Numbered from the stretch's first letter, positions 35,399 to 44,156 are shown. The stretch: DNA of 64,000 nucleotides from Kribbella soli (GCF_004331345.1 NZ_SJJZ01000001.1:1178001-1242000), one strand, 5' to 3'. Made by a program: numbers and translations. Notes: generated by a model from the letters alone, not told the origin.

Positions 35399-36280
35399 TC
35401 ATTTGATGCCCGCGGTCGCGAAACCTTGGACGAAGTAGCGCTGCCCGATCAGGAACAGCACCACCATCGGCACCGTGGCCAGCGTGGTCCCGGCCATCAG
35501 GAACGCCCACTGGGTGTCGTTCTCGGTGCGGAAAACGGAAAGTCCGACTTGGATCACCCGCAGGCTGTCGCTCTTGGTCACCAGCAGCGGCCAGAGGAAG
35601 TTGTTCCACGACCCCTCGAATGTGAGCAGCGCGACGGTGATGAACGCGGGCTTCACCAGCGGCGTCATGATCCGCGCATAGATGCCCAACTCGCTGAGGC
35701 CGTCCAGCCGGGCCGCCTCCTCCAGTTCCACCGGCAGGTCAAGGTAGAACTGCCGGAACAGGAACACCGAGAACGGACTGACCGCGCCCGGAATGATCAG
35801 CGCCCACCAGGTGTCCAGCCAGCCGGTGCCGCCCTGCCCGGTGATGTCGTTCCCGCCGAACAGCGGCATGAACCGCACGATCAGGAACTCCGGCAGGATC
35901 TTCGTGTACGTCGGGATCATCAGCGCCCCGACGAACCCGAGGAAGATCAGCGAACTGCCCCGGAACCGCAGCCGCGCCAGCGCGTACCCGGCCATCGAGG
36001 CGATCAGCACGTTCAGCACGGTGTGACTTGCGGCGATCACGAAGCTGTTCCGCGCGTACGTCGCGAACGGCGCGGCGCGCAACGCGTCCACGTAGTTGCC
36101 GAAGGCCCACTCCGTCGGGAACAACCGCGGCGGAACCGCGGCGATGTCGCCGGGGGTCTTCACCGAAGTGAGCAGCATCCAGACGAACGGCACGATCATC
36201 ACCAGCGAGATCGCGGTCAGGGTCAGGTAGAGCGCGATCCGGCCGGTCCGGAACCGCGCAGAAGTCTCAACGGGTGGCAC
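35399..36280 (-). CDS. Carbohydrate ABC transporter permease (MalG type)
   Basis: A permease of 293 residues with six membrane segments and the interaction loop EEAARLDGLSELGIYARIMTPLVKPA. The first 14 bases overlap the end of the partner permease. It belongs to the uptake system of the 38.5-24.6 kb operon. Neither this operon nor the GH127 operon contains an ATPase. Confidence 0.93.
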   Translation of the reverse strand: MPPVETSARFRTGRIALYLTLTAISLVMIVPFVWMLLTSVKTPGDIAAVPPRLFPTEWAFGNYVDALRAAPFATYARNSFVIAASHTVLNVLIASMAGYALARLRFRGSSLIFLGFVGALMIPTYTKILPEFLIVRFMPLFGGNDITGQGGTGWLDTWWALIIPGAVSPFSVFLFRQFYLDLPVELEEAARLDGLSELGIYARIMTPLVKPAFITVALLTFEGSWNNFLWPLLVTKSDSLRVIQVGLSVFRTENDTQWAFLMAGTTLATVPMVVLFLIGQRYFVQGFATAGIK

Positions 36281-37220
36281 GGTCGCCTCCGGTGATCCGC
36301 CGGTTCAGCAACGTCAGGAACAGCAGCAGTGCGAACAACACCAGGCTCTGCGCGCACGCGTATCCCATCCGGAACTCCCGGAAAGCGGACTTGTAGATCT
36401 CGTAGGTCATCATCGTCGTGCTGTTGGCCGGACCGCCGTCGGTCAGGATGTACACCTGGTCGAACGACTGGAACGCGCCGATCACCGACGTGACGAAGAC
36501 GAAGAACGTCGCCGGCCGCAGCAACGGCAGGGTCAGGCTGAAGAACTGCCGGAACTTCGACGCGCCGTCCACCGACGCCGCCTCGTAGAGTTCGGTCGGC
36601 AGACTCTGCAGCGCGGCCAAATAGATCAGCATCTTCAGGCCGATCCCCTGCCAGATCCCGACCACGATCACCGCCGGCATCGCCCAGTCCGTCGACGACA
36701 GCCATGCCGGGCCGTCCAGGCCGAGGAACGACAGGATGGCGTTGGCCAGACCGCTCCGCGGGTCGTAGATCCACAGCCACACCAGCGCCACCGCGATCGT
36801 CGCGGTCACCTGCGGAATGAAGATCGCGGTCCGGAAGATCGCCCGTCCGGCCAGCTGCGTGTTCAGCATCAGCGCGATCAGCAACGCGATGCCCATCGCC
36901 ACCGGAACGGTGAAGAACGTGTAGATGCTGGTGTTCAGTACGGCACGCCGGAAAACGTTGTCGGAAAGCAGATCGCGGAAATTTTCCAGCCCGATGAAAC
37001 GCGGCGGCGTGAGCACGTCGTACGACGTGAAGCTCAGCACGATCGCCGCGACGAGCGGGATACCGATCCAGATCAGGGCGTGCAGCACGGCGGGCGCGAC
37101 CATCAGCAGACCCGCCCGGCGGCGGGCACGCAGCAGCCCCCGGCGCCGGGGTGGAGCAGCCGACGGCCCGGATGCGGCTGCGCGCACCCGGTCCCGCGTC
37201 GACACCATGGTCCCGCTCAC
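36267..37220 (-). CDS. Carbohydrate ABC transporter permease (MalF type)
   Basis: A 317-residue permease with an Arg/Pro-rich cytoplasmic start, then six membrane segments (GLLMVAPAVLHALIWIGIPLVAAIVLSF is the first). The EAA loop is YEAASVDGASKFRQFFSLTLPLLRP. ATG 37220 overlaps the binding-protein stop (ATGA); a second ATG four codons later is possible. It forms the translocation pore with the following permease. Confidence 0.93.
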   Translation of the reverse strand: MSGTMVSTRDRVRAAASGPSAAPPRRRGLLRARRRAGLLMVAPAVLHALIWIGIPLVAAIVLSFTSYDVLTPPRFIGLENFRDLLSDNVFRRAVLNTSIYTFFTVPVAMGIALLIALMLNTQLAGRAIFRTAIFIPQVTATIAVALVWLWIYDPRSGLANAILSFLGLDGPAWLSSTDWAMPAVIVVGIWQGIGLKMLIYLAALQSLPTELYEAASVDGASKFRQFFSLTLPLLRPATFFVFVTSVIGAFQSFDQVYILTDGGPANSTTMMTYEIYKSAFREFRMGYACAQSLVLFALLLFLTLLNRRITGGDRATR

Positions 37221-38503
37221 AGGCGCGAAATCGCTTCCTTGCTCAGGTTCGCGAGTTCGTCGATCGCTTCCCTTGCGGTCCGCTTGCCGACCACCGCGGT
37301 CTCGAGGGTGGTCTTGATCTTCTCCCGGATCTCCATCCAGGCCGCCGTACCGCCCTCGGACCGGGCCTTGCTCATGTTGTCCAGGGCAAGCTTCACGAAA
37401 CCGTTTTCCTTGACATAGTCAGAGGTCCGCAGGTCCTGGACGCCGGGCACGGAACCGCGTTGTTGCGCGGTCGGCAGGATGGATTCCGGCGTACCCATGA
37501 ACTCCACCAGCGCCTGGGCCGCGGCGGCGTGCTTGGACGAGGCCGACCGGGCCACCATGGTGCCGCCCTGCAGCATCGCGGGCACCTTGTTGGCCAGGAT
37601 GAACGCGCCGACCTTGTCCTCCTTGAGCAGCTCCGGGGTCTGCTGCTTGAGCTGCACCCAGAGCGAGTTGTTCGACATCATCATCGCGGAACGACCCTGC
37701 TGCAGGGTGGTCGGCTGACCGGCCGACGACTTGAACGAGTAGTCGGCGGACTTGTCCTTGATCACGTCGAGGAACAGCTGCAACGCCTCGACGCCGCGGT
37801 CGTCGTTGAACTTCACCTGCTGCCCGGACTCGTCGAACAGGTTGCCGTCGTTGGCGAACAGGAACGTCTCCCAGCACTGCCGGAGATCGATCGAGAACGG
37901 GTCGAAGCCGACCCGGGTGAGCTTGCCGGAGCCGTCGCTGCGGGCCAGTTCCTTGGACAGCTCCCGCAGTTCGGCCCAGTCCTTCGGCGGCGCCTTGATC
38001 CCGGCCTCGGCGAACAGGTCTTTGCGGTAGGTGACGATCCGGGTGTCCAGGACCATCGGCAACGCGTACAGCTTGCCGTCGTACCGGGACGGCTCGAGGA
38101 CGCGGTCCTCGTACTCGTACCGCTTGGCCAGGTCGTCGGGCAGCGGCGCGAGCACCTTCTTGTGCGCGAACGGCGGGATCCACCCGACGCCGAGCATCAC
38201 CACGTCCGGCATCAGGCCCCCGGCCAGGCTGGTGGTGATCTTCTCGTTCAGGGCGGCGTACGTCGTGTAGTCGACCTTGACAGTGACGTTCGGGTTCTTC
38301 TGCTTGAACGCCGGCAGCAGCTTGCCCTCCAGCAAGTCCTTGCCGGTGCTGCCCTCGAACAGCGGGGTGAGCAGGCTGATCTCGCCTTCGACGGGTCCGT
38401 CGGCGGCCGCCTGGCTGTTGCCGGACGACGCGGAGCACCCGGTGGCGGCGGCGACCGCGCCGAGCCCGAGGGCCGTCAGGACTGATCTGCGGGTGTACTC
38501 CAT
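37217..38503 (-). CDS. Sugar ABC transporter substrate-binding lipoprotein
   Basis: This protein has 428 residues from ATG 38503, with GAAAGG 7 bases upstream; the upstream frame extension runs through the operators and is not coding. The N-terminus MEYTRRSVLTALGLGAVAAATGC has a twin arginine and a lipobox. The family 1 fold is clear (LLEGKLLPAFKQKNPNVTVKVDYTTYAALNEKITTSLAGG, LYALPMVLDTRIVTYRKDLF). It is the first gene of the long polysaccharide operon and probably binds the oligosaccharide released outside by PL8. Confidence 0.92.
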   Translation of the reverse strand: MEYTRRSVLTALGLGAVAAATGCSASSGNSQAAADGPVEGEISLLTPLFEGSTGKDLLEGKLLPAFKQKNPNVTVKVDYTTYAALNEKITTSLAGGLMPDVVMLGVGWIPPFAHKKVLAPLPDDLAKRYEYEDRVLEPSRYDGKLYALPMVLDTRIVTYRKDLFAEAGIKAPPKDWAELRELSKELARSDGSGKLTRVGFDPFSIDLRQCWETFLFANDGNLFDESGQQVKFNDDRGVEALQLFLDVIKDKSADYSFKSSAGQPTTLQQGRSAMMMSNNSLWVQLKQQTPELLKEDKVGAFILANKVPAMLQGGTMVARSASSKHAAAAQALVEFMGTPESILPTAQQRGSVPGVQDLRTSDYVKENGFVKLALDNMSKARSEGGTAAWMEIREKIKTTLETAVVGKRTAREAIDELANLSKEAISRL

Positions 38504-38535
38504 GGCGCGCCTTTCGTGGTGCTGCGGAAGGGAGT

Positions 38536-38687
38536 GGTGCAACGATCTACCAGCCGGAACGGCGCAGTTATGCGAGGCTGGTGCAACGATGCACCGCATG
38601 CTAGGAACGGATTTCACGGCCCGTCAAGAGGTTGACGCCCACGAACTTGAAGCTGGACTTTCGTCGCGACCTGATGCATCGTTGCAC
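38536..38687. promoter_or_regulatory. Three copies of one LacI-type operator
   Basis: GGTGCAACGATCTACC (38536-38551), GGTGCAACGATGCACC (38580-38595) and ATGCATCGTTGCAC (38674-38687, inverted orientation) share the core GTGCA-ACGA-TGCAC. The middle copy is a perfect dyad around a central CG. They lie in the 223-base divergent gap between the binding-protein gene and the lacI gene, so the regulator probably controls both its own gene and the operon. Confidence 0.75.
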
Positions 38688-38726
38688 TGCGACACGGCAG
38701 CACCAACGGGGTGACAGAATGCGCGG

Positions 38727-39794
38727 GTGGGCGGTGAATTGAGAACTGGTGAGGTGACGATCCAGCAGGTCGCGACCGAGGCGGGCGTCTCGCCGAGCAC
38801 GGTGTCGAACCTGCTCAACGGGCGCAACCACCGGATGCTGCCGGAGACCCGGCAGCGGATCGAGCGCGCCATCGACAAGCTCGGCTACCGGCCGAACCGG
38901 GCCGCCCGGCAACTGCGCACCGGCCGGAACACCACGATCGGACTCGTCGTCCCGTCGGTGGGCAACCCGTTCTGGGGTGCGCTCGCGCGACACCTGGAGT
39001 CCGCGGCGCTGGCCGAGGGGTACCACGTGCTGCTGTGCAACTCGGAGCGCGATCCCCGGCGCGAGCGCGACTACGTCGACGAGTTGTGGGCCGACGGCGT
39101 ACACGGCGTCGTACTGTGCTCGTCGCTGCCGTCGCTCGAGCATGTGATGCCGCTGGTCGAGCGCGGACTGCAACTCGTCGCGTTCGACCGTACGTCGCAG
39201 GCCGGGGACCCGGCGTCGCTCGTCAGCATCAGCGTCGACAACGCGATCGGCAGCCAGCTCGCCACACAGCACCTCACGGACCTCGGGCACCGCCGGCTGG
39301 CGTTCGTGTCCGGCGCATTGGCGAGCGTCAACCGCAAGGAGCGGTACCGCGGGTTCACGGCCGGCCTCGAACAGGCGGGGATCGATCCGGCGACCTCGGT
39401 CCGGGCGCCGGTCAAGGGCGACGCGGACGACTTCGGGGACGTCGAGGCGTCCGAGCTGGGGCGTGCGGCCGCGGCCGAGCTGCTCGCGCTGGAGGAACCG
39501 CCGACCGGGATCGTCGCAATCAACGACATGTGCGCGCTCGGGGTCTGCCGCGGGCTGCGGGACGGCGGTCTCGAGGTGGGCAAGGACGTGTCGGTGGTCG
39601 GGTTCGACGACATCGTGCTCGCGGACCTGTACGCGCCGACGCTGACCACGGTCCGGCAGCCGATGAAGGAAATGGCGGCGGCCGCGTTCACCCAGCTCCG
39701 GTCCCGGCTCGACGACTCCGGACCGACCCAGGGCCAGTCGCTGCTGTTCCGCCCGGAACTCATCGTCCGCGAGTCGACCGCGCCGCCGTCGTAG
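38727..39794 (+). CDS. LacI-family transcriptional regulator
   Basis: A regulator of 355 residues from GTG 38727; GTG codons slightly downstream (for example before TIQQVA) are also possible, so the start is uncertain. The helix-turn-helix and hinge are TIQQVATEAGVSPSTVSNLLNGRNHRM and RPNRAARQLRTGRNTTIGLVVPSV. The effector domain ends GQSLLFRPELIVREST. Three matching operators upstream mark it as regulator of the polysaccharide operon. Confidence 0.92.
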   Translation: MGGELRTGEVTIQQVATEAGVSPSTVSNLLNGRNHRMLPETRQRIERAIDKLGYRPNRAARQLRTGRNTTIGLVVPSVGNPFWGALARHLESAALAEGYHVLLCNSERDPRRERDYVDELWADGVHGVVLCSSLPSLEHVMPLVERGLQLVAFDRTSQAGDPASLVSISVDNAIGSQLATQHLTDLGHRRLAFVSGALASVNRKERYRGFTAGLEQAGIDPATSVRAPVKGDADDFGDVEASELGRAAAAELLALEEPPTGIVAINDMCALGVCRGLRDGGLEVGKDVSVVGFDDIVLADLYAPTLTTVRQPMKEMAAAAFTQLRSRLDDSGPTQGQSLLFRPELIVRESTAPPS

Positions 39795-39803
39795 GGTGGG
39801 TCG

Positions 39804-40610
39804 GTGCAACGGATCTCCTCGCGGAATGCCCGGTTCCAGGTGTGGCAGGCGTCGCTGACCAATCGCACCAAACGACAGCGGTCCGGCGAGTTCCTGGTCC
39901 AGGGCGTGCGACCGATTTCGGTTGCCGTGGACAACGGTTGGCCGGTACGCACCGTCATCACCGACGCGTCCCGACCGTTGTCCCGCTGGGCTGCGGACCT
40001 GCTGCAGCGACTGCCGGCCGTCGAGCGGGTCGCGATGGCGCCGGAGTTGCTGGCCGAGCTCGGCGAGAAGGAGGAGCCCGAGCTGATCGCCGTACTGGAG
40101 CTGCCGGCCGACGATCTCGATCGGATCCCGGTCGGGCCGGAGTTCCTGGGCGTCGTCTTCGACCGGCCGACCGGGCCGGGGAACATCGGGTCGATCATCC
40201 GGTCCGCCGACGCGTTCGGCGCGGACGGGGTGATCGTGACCGGGCATGCGGCCGACGTCTACGACCCGAAGGCGGTCCGCGCGACGACGGGATCGCTGTT
40301 CGCGGTTCCCGCCGTACGCGCGGCCTCTCATCGCGAAGTCCTCGACTGGGTACGCCGGTCCGCACTGCCGGTCGCCGTGGTCGGCACCGACGAGCACGGG
40401 TCGACCGACGTCTACGACTTCGACTTCACCCAGCCGGTCCTGCTGCTGATCGGCAACGAGACCGCGGGCCTGAGTACGGCGTGGAAGGAAGCCGCCGACC
40501 ACCTGGTCCGGATCCCGATCACCGGATCGGCCAGTTCCCTCAACGCCGCCAACGCCGCAACCGCGGTCCTCTACGAGATCTCCCGCCAGCGCTCACACCC
40601 TCCCCACTGA
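39804..40610 (+). CDS. TrmH/SpoU-family RNA 2'-O-methyltransferase
   Basis: The 268 residues start at GTG 39804. An N-terminal L30e-like domain (RSGEFLVQGVRPISVAVDNG) precedes the SPOUT domain with its three motifs: RPTGPGNIGSIIRSADAFGADGVIVTG, PVLLLIGNETAGLS and VRIPITGSASSLNAANAATAVLYE. The last forms the knot that binds S-adenosylmethionine. It methylates tRNA or rRNA, and the target base is unknown. The gene starts 9 bases after lacI, probably by chance of packing. Confidence 0.92.
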   Translation: MQRISSRNARFQVWQASLTNRTKRQRSGEFLVQGVRPISVAVDNGWPVRTVITDASRPLSRWAADLLQRLPAVERVAMAPELLAELGEKEEPELIAVLELPADDLDRIPVGPEFLGVVFDRPTGPGNIGSIIRSADAFGADGVIVTGHAADVYDPKAVRATTGSLFAVPAVRAASHREVLDWVRRSALPVAVVGTDEHGSTDVYDFDFTQPVLLLIGNETAGLSTAWKEAADHLVRIPITGSASSLNAANAATAVLYEISRQRSHPPH

Positions 40611-40633
40611 CCACCCACACCACAATCCGCGCA

Positions 40634-40671
40634 GCCGGAGCCGTCGTACGTGGCGCGGCCGGAGCCGTCGT
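40634..40671 (+). repeat. Direct repeat, 14 bp x 2, 24-bp period
   Basis: GCCGGAGCCGTCGT occurs at 40634-40647 and 40658-40671. It opens a 170-base run of short duplications between two convergent genes. Confidence 0.7.
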
Positions 40672-40675
40672 CGGC

Positions 40676-40716
40676 ATTTGATGGGTCAGCCAGCGGATTT
40701 GATGGGTCAGCCAGCG
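40676..40716 (+). repeat. Tandem repeat A, 21-bp period, two copies
   Basis: ATTTGATGGGTCAGCCAGCG occurs at 40676-40695 and again at 40697-40716, identical over 20 bases. The period of 21 is exactly seven codons, but no gene I accept covers it. Its GGGTCAGCCAG part is similar to the complement of repeat B downstream. Confidence 0.85.
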
Positions 40717-40758
40717 AAATGCCGGGTTCCACACCCTGAGTTTCGGTCACTAACCCCC

Positions 40759-40801
40759 AATTTGCCTGGCCCACCCAGCAAATTGCCTGGCCTACCCAGC
40801 A
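40759..40801 (+). repeat. Tandem repeat B, 21-bp period, two copies
   Basis: The unit ATTTGCCTGGCCCACCCAGCA at about 40759-40780 is followed by AATTGCCTGGCCTACCCAGCA at 40781-40801, with one internal difference. The B array reads as an imperfect inverted copy of the A array (GGGT..GCCAG against CTGGC..ACCC), so the pair could fold into a large hairpin between the convergent trmH and methyltransferase genes. Confidence 0.8.
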
Positions 40802-40814
40802 AATCGGGGGAGGG

Positions 40815-41609
40815 TCAGGCGGTGCAGAGGAGTTCGCCGTGCAGGATGGAGATGCAGGCGTCGGGGGTGTCGGTCCAGGTCCGCCACGCCTGTGAGATCG
40901 CTTCGAGTCGTTCTTCCGGTACGCCGGATGCGCGCGCCTGATCCGCCAGAGCCGACTTGAGGATGCGGTCGGCCCACATGCCGCCCCAGAACGCACGATC
41001 CTCCGGGTTGGCGAACGCCCAGGTCGACGTGGTCGCGTCCACCTGCTCGAAGCCGGCCGCGAGCGCCCACGACAGCAGGCGCCGGCCCGCGTCCGGTTCG
41101 CCGCTGTTGGCGCGCGCCATCCGCTGGTAGAGCGCCATCCACTCGTCCAGCTCGGGAACCTCCGGGTACCAGACGAAGCCGTCATAGTCCGAGTCGCGGA
41201 CCGCGACGATGCCGCCGGGCTTGCACACGCGCCGCATCTCCCGCAGGGCCTGCACGGGATCCGCCACGTGCTGCAGGACCTGGTGTGCGTGCACGACGTC
41301 GTACGTATCGTCCGGCAGATCCAGTGCGTGGACGTCGCCGACGACGAACTCCACGTCGAGGTCCAGGTTCTCGAACGCCGTCCTGGTGATGTCGAGTGCG
41401 GCGGCGTTCGCCTCCAGCGCGGTCGTCCGGCCGGGCTCGACCAGGCGGGCCAGGTCCGCGGTGATGGTGCCGGGACCGGCGCCGACATCGAGCAACGACA
41501 TCCCGGGCCGCAGGTGCGGAAGCAGGTATCCGGCCGAGTTCTCGGCGGTCCGCCAGCTGTGCGACCGCAGTACGGACTCGTGATGGCCGTGCGTGTACAC
41601 GTTGTTCAT
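40815..41609 (-). CDS. Class I SAM-dependent methyltransferase
   Basis: This methyltransferase of 264 residues starts at ATG 41609, chosen for AAGGAG seven bases upstream; the frame is open upstream but without coding character. Motif I is LLDVGAGPGTITADLARLV, the acidic strand end is ALEANAAALDI, motif II VEFVVGDVHALDLPDDTYDVVHAHQVLQHVADP. It resembles UbiE/small-molecule methyltransferases. The substrate is unknown. It is divergent from the ABM gene, with 169 bases between them that contain AT-rich imperfect dyads but no clear promoter. Confidence 0.9.
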   Translation of the reverse strand: MNNVYTHGHHESVLRSHSWRTAENSAGYLLPHLRPGMSLLDVGAGPGTITADLARLVEPGRTTALEANAAALDITRTAFENLDLDVEFVVGDVHALDLPDDTYDVVHAHQVLQHVADPVQALREMRRVCKPGGIVAVRDSDYDGFVWYPEVPELDEWMALYQRMARANSGEPDAGRRLLSWALAAGFEQVDATTSTWAFANPEDRAFWGGMWADRILKSALADQARASGVPEERLEAISQAWRTWTDTPDACISILHGELLCTA

Positions 41610-41778
41610 CCCAGGCTCCTTTGCCTTCTCGACGATCCTCACGCTAATCCAGAATCTTGCTGAATGAGACATATCATCTTGCGATACGAGACGATGTTCA
41701 TGACCGAATATGGCCAGACCGGGCCTGTGTCCGCGGGCGAACCTTGAGGTACTTCGAACAGAACCCAGGAGGATTCCG

Positions 41779-42075
41779 ATGCTGGCAAAGGTGTTTCCGA
41801 TCAAGCTGAAGGACGGCAACCAGGCCGCCGCCGAGGCGATCGTGCAGGAGTTCGCACCGAAGGGACCGGGCGCCGAGGAGGGCACGTTGTCGTTCCGCGT
41901 GTACCGCGACCCGTCGAACCCTGACTACCTGTTGTTCGTCGAGCACTTCGCGGACCAGGCGGCGTACGACGCGCACACCGGGTCGGCGGCGTACGAGGAA
42001 CTGATCGCGGGCCGGTTCGCCGACCTGATCGTCGAGTTCGTCGAGGTCGACCACGAGCTGCTGGTCAGCCTGTGA
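41779..42075 (+). CDS. Antibiotic biosynthesis monooxygenase (ABM)-domain protein
   Basis: This 98-residue protein starts at ATG 41779, 7 bases after AGGAGG. It is one ferredoxin-like ABM domain: FPIKLKDGNQAAAEAIVQEFAP, LSFRVYRDPSNPDYLLFVEHFADQAAYDAHTGSAAYEEL. Cofactor-free members oxidise quinols, as YgiN does. It overlaps the following gene by 4 bases (GTGA), so the two are co-translated. Confidence 0.88.
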   Translation: MLAKVFPIKLKDGNQAAAEAIVQEFAPKGPGAEEGTLSFRVYRDPSNPDYLLFVEHFADQAAYDAHTGSAAYEELIAGRFADLIVEFVEVDHELLVSL

Positions 42076-42815
42076 ACGACTTGGCTCGGCGGCTGCGCGA
42101 ACTGCACGGGCAGCCGCCGCTCGTACTGCCGAACGCGTGGGACGCCGGCTCGGCGCGGGCGATCGAGGCCGCGGGGGCGGCAGCGATCGCGACGACGAGC
42201 GCGGGTGTCGCCTGGGCCGCCGGCGTGGACGACGCCGGCGGCCTGAACCAGGAGTCCGCGATCGCTGCCCTGCGCGCGATCTGCGCGGCGGTTTCCGTTC
42301 CCGTCACCGCCGATATCGAGGCCGGGTACGGCGATGTCGCGGGGACGGTGACCGCTGTCGTCGAGGCGGGTGCCGTCGGCATCAACCTCGAGGACAGCAC
42401 GGCACGGGTCCTCGACGATCCGTTGGTGCATGCCGAGCGGATCAGGGCGGCACGCGCCGTAGCGGTTGCCAGCGGCATCGATCTCGTGATCAACGCGCGG
42501 ACCGACACGTACCTGTTCGGAGACCGGACCGGCACGATCGAACGTGCGAAGATCTACGCCGACGCGGGTGCGGACGTGCTGTTCGTGCCGGGCGTCGTCG
42601 ACGCGCCGACGATCGCGGAGCTGGTGAAGGATTCGCCGCTGCCGCTCAACGTGATGGTCGGTCCGGGTGCGCCGACGGTCGCCGAACTCGCGGACCTCGG
42701 TGTCGTGCGGATCAGCGTCGGGCCGGCGATCACGAGTGCGGCGTACGCGCTGGCGACAGCGGCGGCCAAGGAACTGCTGACCACCGGCACCTATGAGGCA
42801 CTGCGCAGTCTCTAG
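42072..42815 (+). CDS. Isocitrate lyase / phosphoenolpyruvate mutase family protein
   Basis: This is a 247-residue TIM-barrel enzyme of the ICL/PEPM superfamily with GTG start 42072. Seen: LVLPNAWDAGSARAIEAAGAAAIATTSAGVAWA, PVTADIEAGYGD (metal-binding acidic residues), GAVGINLEDS and LVINARTDTYL. Members include carboxyphosphonoenolpyruvate-type lyases and 2-methylisocitrate lyase-like enzymes of unknown substrate. Coupled to a small quinol-oxidase-like gene, it may serve a minor catabolic route. Confidence 0.88.
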   Translation: MNDLARRLRELHGQPPLVLPNAWDAGSARAIEAAGAAAIATTSAGVAWAAGVDDAGGLNQESAIAALRAICAAVSVPVTADIEAGYGDVAGTVTAVVEAGAVGINLEDSTARVLDDPLVHAERIRAARAVAVASGIDLVINARTDTYLFGDRTGTIERAKIYADAGADVLFVPGVVDAPTIAELVKDSPLPLNVMVGPGAPTVAELADLGVVRISVGPAITSAAYALATAAAKELLTTGTYEALRSL

Positions 42816-44074
42816 GCCAGCCTGAGCTGTTGATAGACGGCGGCAAGTGACCGCCAGGGGGTGAGGTGGTCGCTCTCGCCGTTGAACGGCCAGGCGTCAC
42901 GGGCCCCGAGGCGCAACGCGATCTCCTGCGCGGCGCGCGGGCTCGTGATGGCCTCAAGGGATCCGAGCTCCGCGCCGGCCTCGAGCACGATGTTGCCGTC
43001 AACAACTTCTCGCGCCAGCGGGCCGACCAGCTCGGCCCCGGTCAACGCCTCCGGTCCCGGGAACGCGTGCGTCAGTCCGTGCCCGAGCCCAGGGACCGGT
43101 ACGCCGTACACCTCGACGAGTTTGCGCAACGCCTCGGTCGCCTCATCTGGAGCGAGCCGGTCCCGGACGACCGCCTGGACAGCGACCTCGAACGGACCCC
43201 ATGCGCCAGGAACACGTATTCCGGGGCGCGCGGCCACGAGCGGCCCGAAATCGGTGTCCGCGGACAGGTGCGCACGAGCGCGGATCGGCTCATGGTCGAG
43301 TCCGACGAGCTGGGTCGCCCGGTCGACGACATGGATGACGCCCTCCCAGAACGGGAGATGCGCGCGCAGGATCAGATGATCCTCTCCGCCGGCGCCGATC
43401 TCCAGCAGGCCGGGCTCGCCGTCGAGCGAGATCGTCCGCCGATACACACCGTCCTCGACCGACTCGACGCCCGGGACCGCGTGCGCCCCCAGGTACGTGC
43501 TCATCGCTTCCCAGTCGTACGGCGGGGTGAACGGCAACCGCAGCACCAGACCACCGTCGGCCGCGAGGCGATCGCCGCGACGCCGACGGTCGCGCAACGC
43601 ACGCGGTGACGCCCGGAAGATCTCGCGCATCGCCCGGTTGAACTGTCGCAGGCTGCCGAAACCGGACGCGAACGCGATGTCCGCGACGCCGAGATCGGTG
43701 TCGTCCAGCAGGCGCCGCGCGAAGTGCGCCCGCCGTGAGCGAGCGAACTGATCCGGCGTGACGCCGAGATGCTCGTGGAACATGCGCCGAAGGTGCCGCG
43801 CCGACACCCCGAGCCGCGCCCCCAACGCCTCCTCACCGGACTCGTCGAGCAGACCCGCGATGATCAGTTGCACCGCACGGCAGACCAGCTCGGGCGCCTC
43901 GTCGGCCACCGTCCCCGCCACTCGGTACGGCCGGCAGCGCAGGCAGGCGCGATACCCGGCCGCCTCCGCGGCGGCGGGCAACTCGAACGTGCTGACGTTT
44001 TCCGCGAGCGGCTTGGCCCCGCACCCGGGCCGGCAGTAGATCCCCGTCGTACGGACCGCGGAATAGGTGGTCAC
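42812..44074 (-). CDS. Ada-type HTH protein with eroded AlkA glycosylase domain
   Basis: The protein has 420 residues. The N-terminal Ada zinc domain keeps its four cysteines (YCRPGC at C14 and C18, CLRC at C44 and C47), then an AraC-type HTH (ARLGVSARHLRRMFHEHLGVTPDQFARSRR), then an AlkA-N-like and a helix-hairpin-helix glycosylase region (from about residue 175). Usual AdaA-AlkA fusions are about 480-500 residues. Here the hairpin motif (normally L-PGIGPWTA) reads ITSPRAAQEIALRL, and the catalytic Asp segment after DAWPF is deleted, so base excision is unlikely. The Ada-HTH part may still sense alkyl damage. Confidence 0.85.
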   Translation of the reverse strand: MTTYSAVRTTGIYCRPGCGAKPLAENVSTFELPAAAEAAGYRACLRCRPYRVAGTVADEAPELVCRAVQLIIAGLLDESGEEALGARLGVSARHLRRMFHEHLGVTPDQFARSRRAHFARRLLDDTDLGVADIAFASGFGSLRQFNRAMREIFRASPRALRDRRRRGDRLAADGGLVLRLPFTPPYDWEAMSTYLGAHAVPGVESVEDGVYRRTISLDGEPGLLEIGAGGEDHLILRAHLPFWEGVIHVVDRATQLVGLDHEPIRARAHLSADTDFGPLVAARPGIRVPGAWGPFEVAVQAVVRDRLAPDEATEALRKLVEVYGVPVPGLGHGLTHAFPGPEALTGAELVGPLAREVVDGNIVLEAGAELGSLEAITSPRAAQEIALRLGARDAWPFNGESDHLTPWRSLAAVYQQLRLA

Positions 44075-44156
44075 GAGAACACGCTAGGCGGGGCCGCCGA
44101 CAGTTCTGACACGCGTCTTACACCGAGTGCCCACCGTGACGGCTAAGGTACGGCGG

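Noticed and set aside
40634..40801. CRISPR array
   Set aside because: Repeat units are adjacent with no spacers of constant length, only two copies each, and no cas genes are near.
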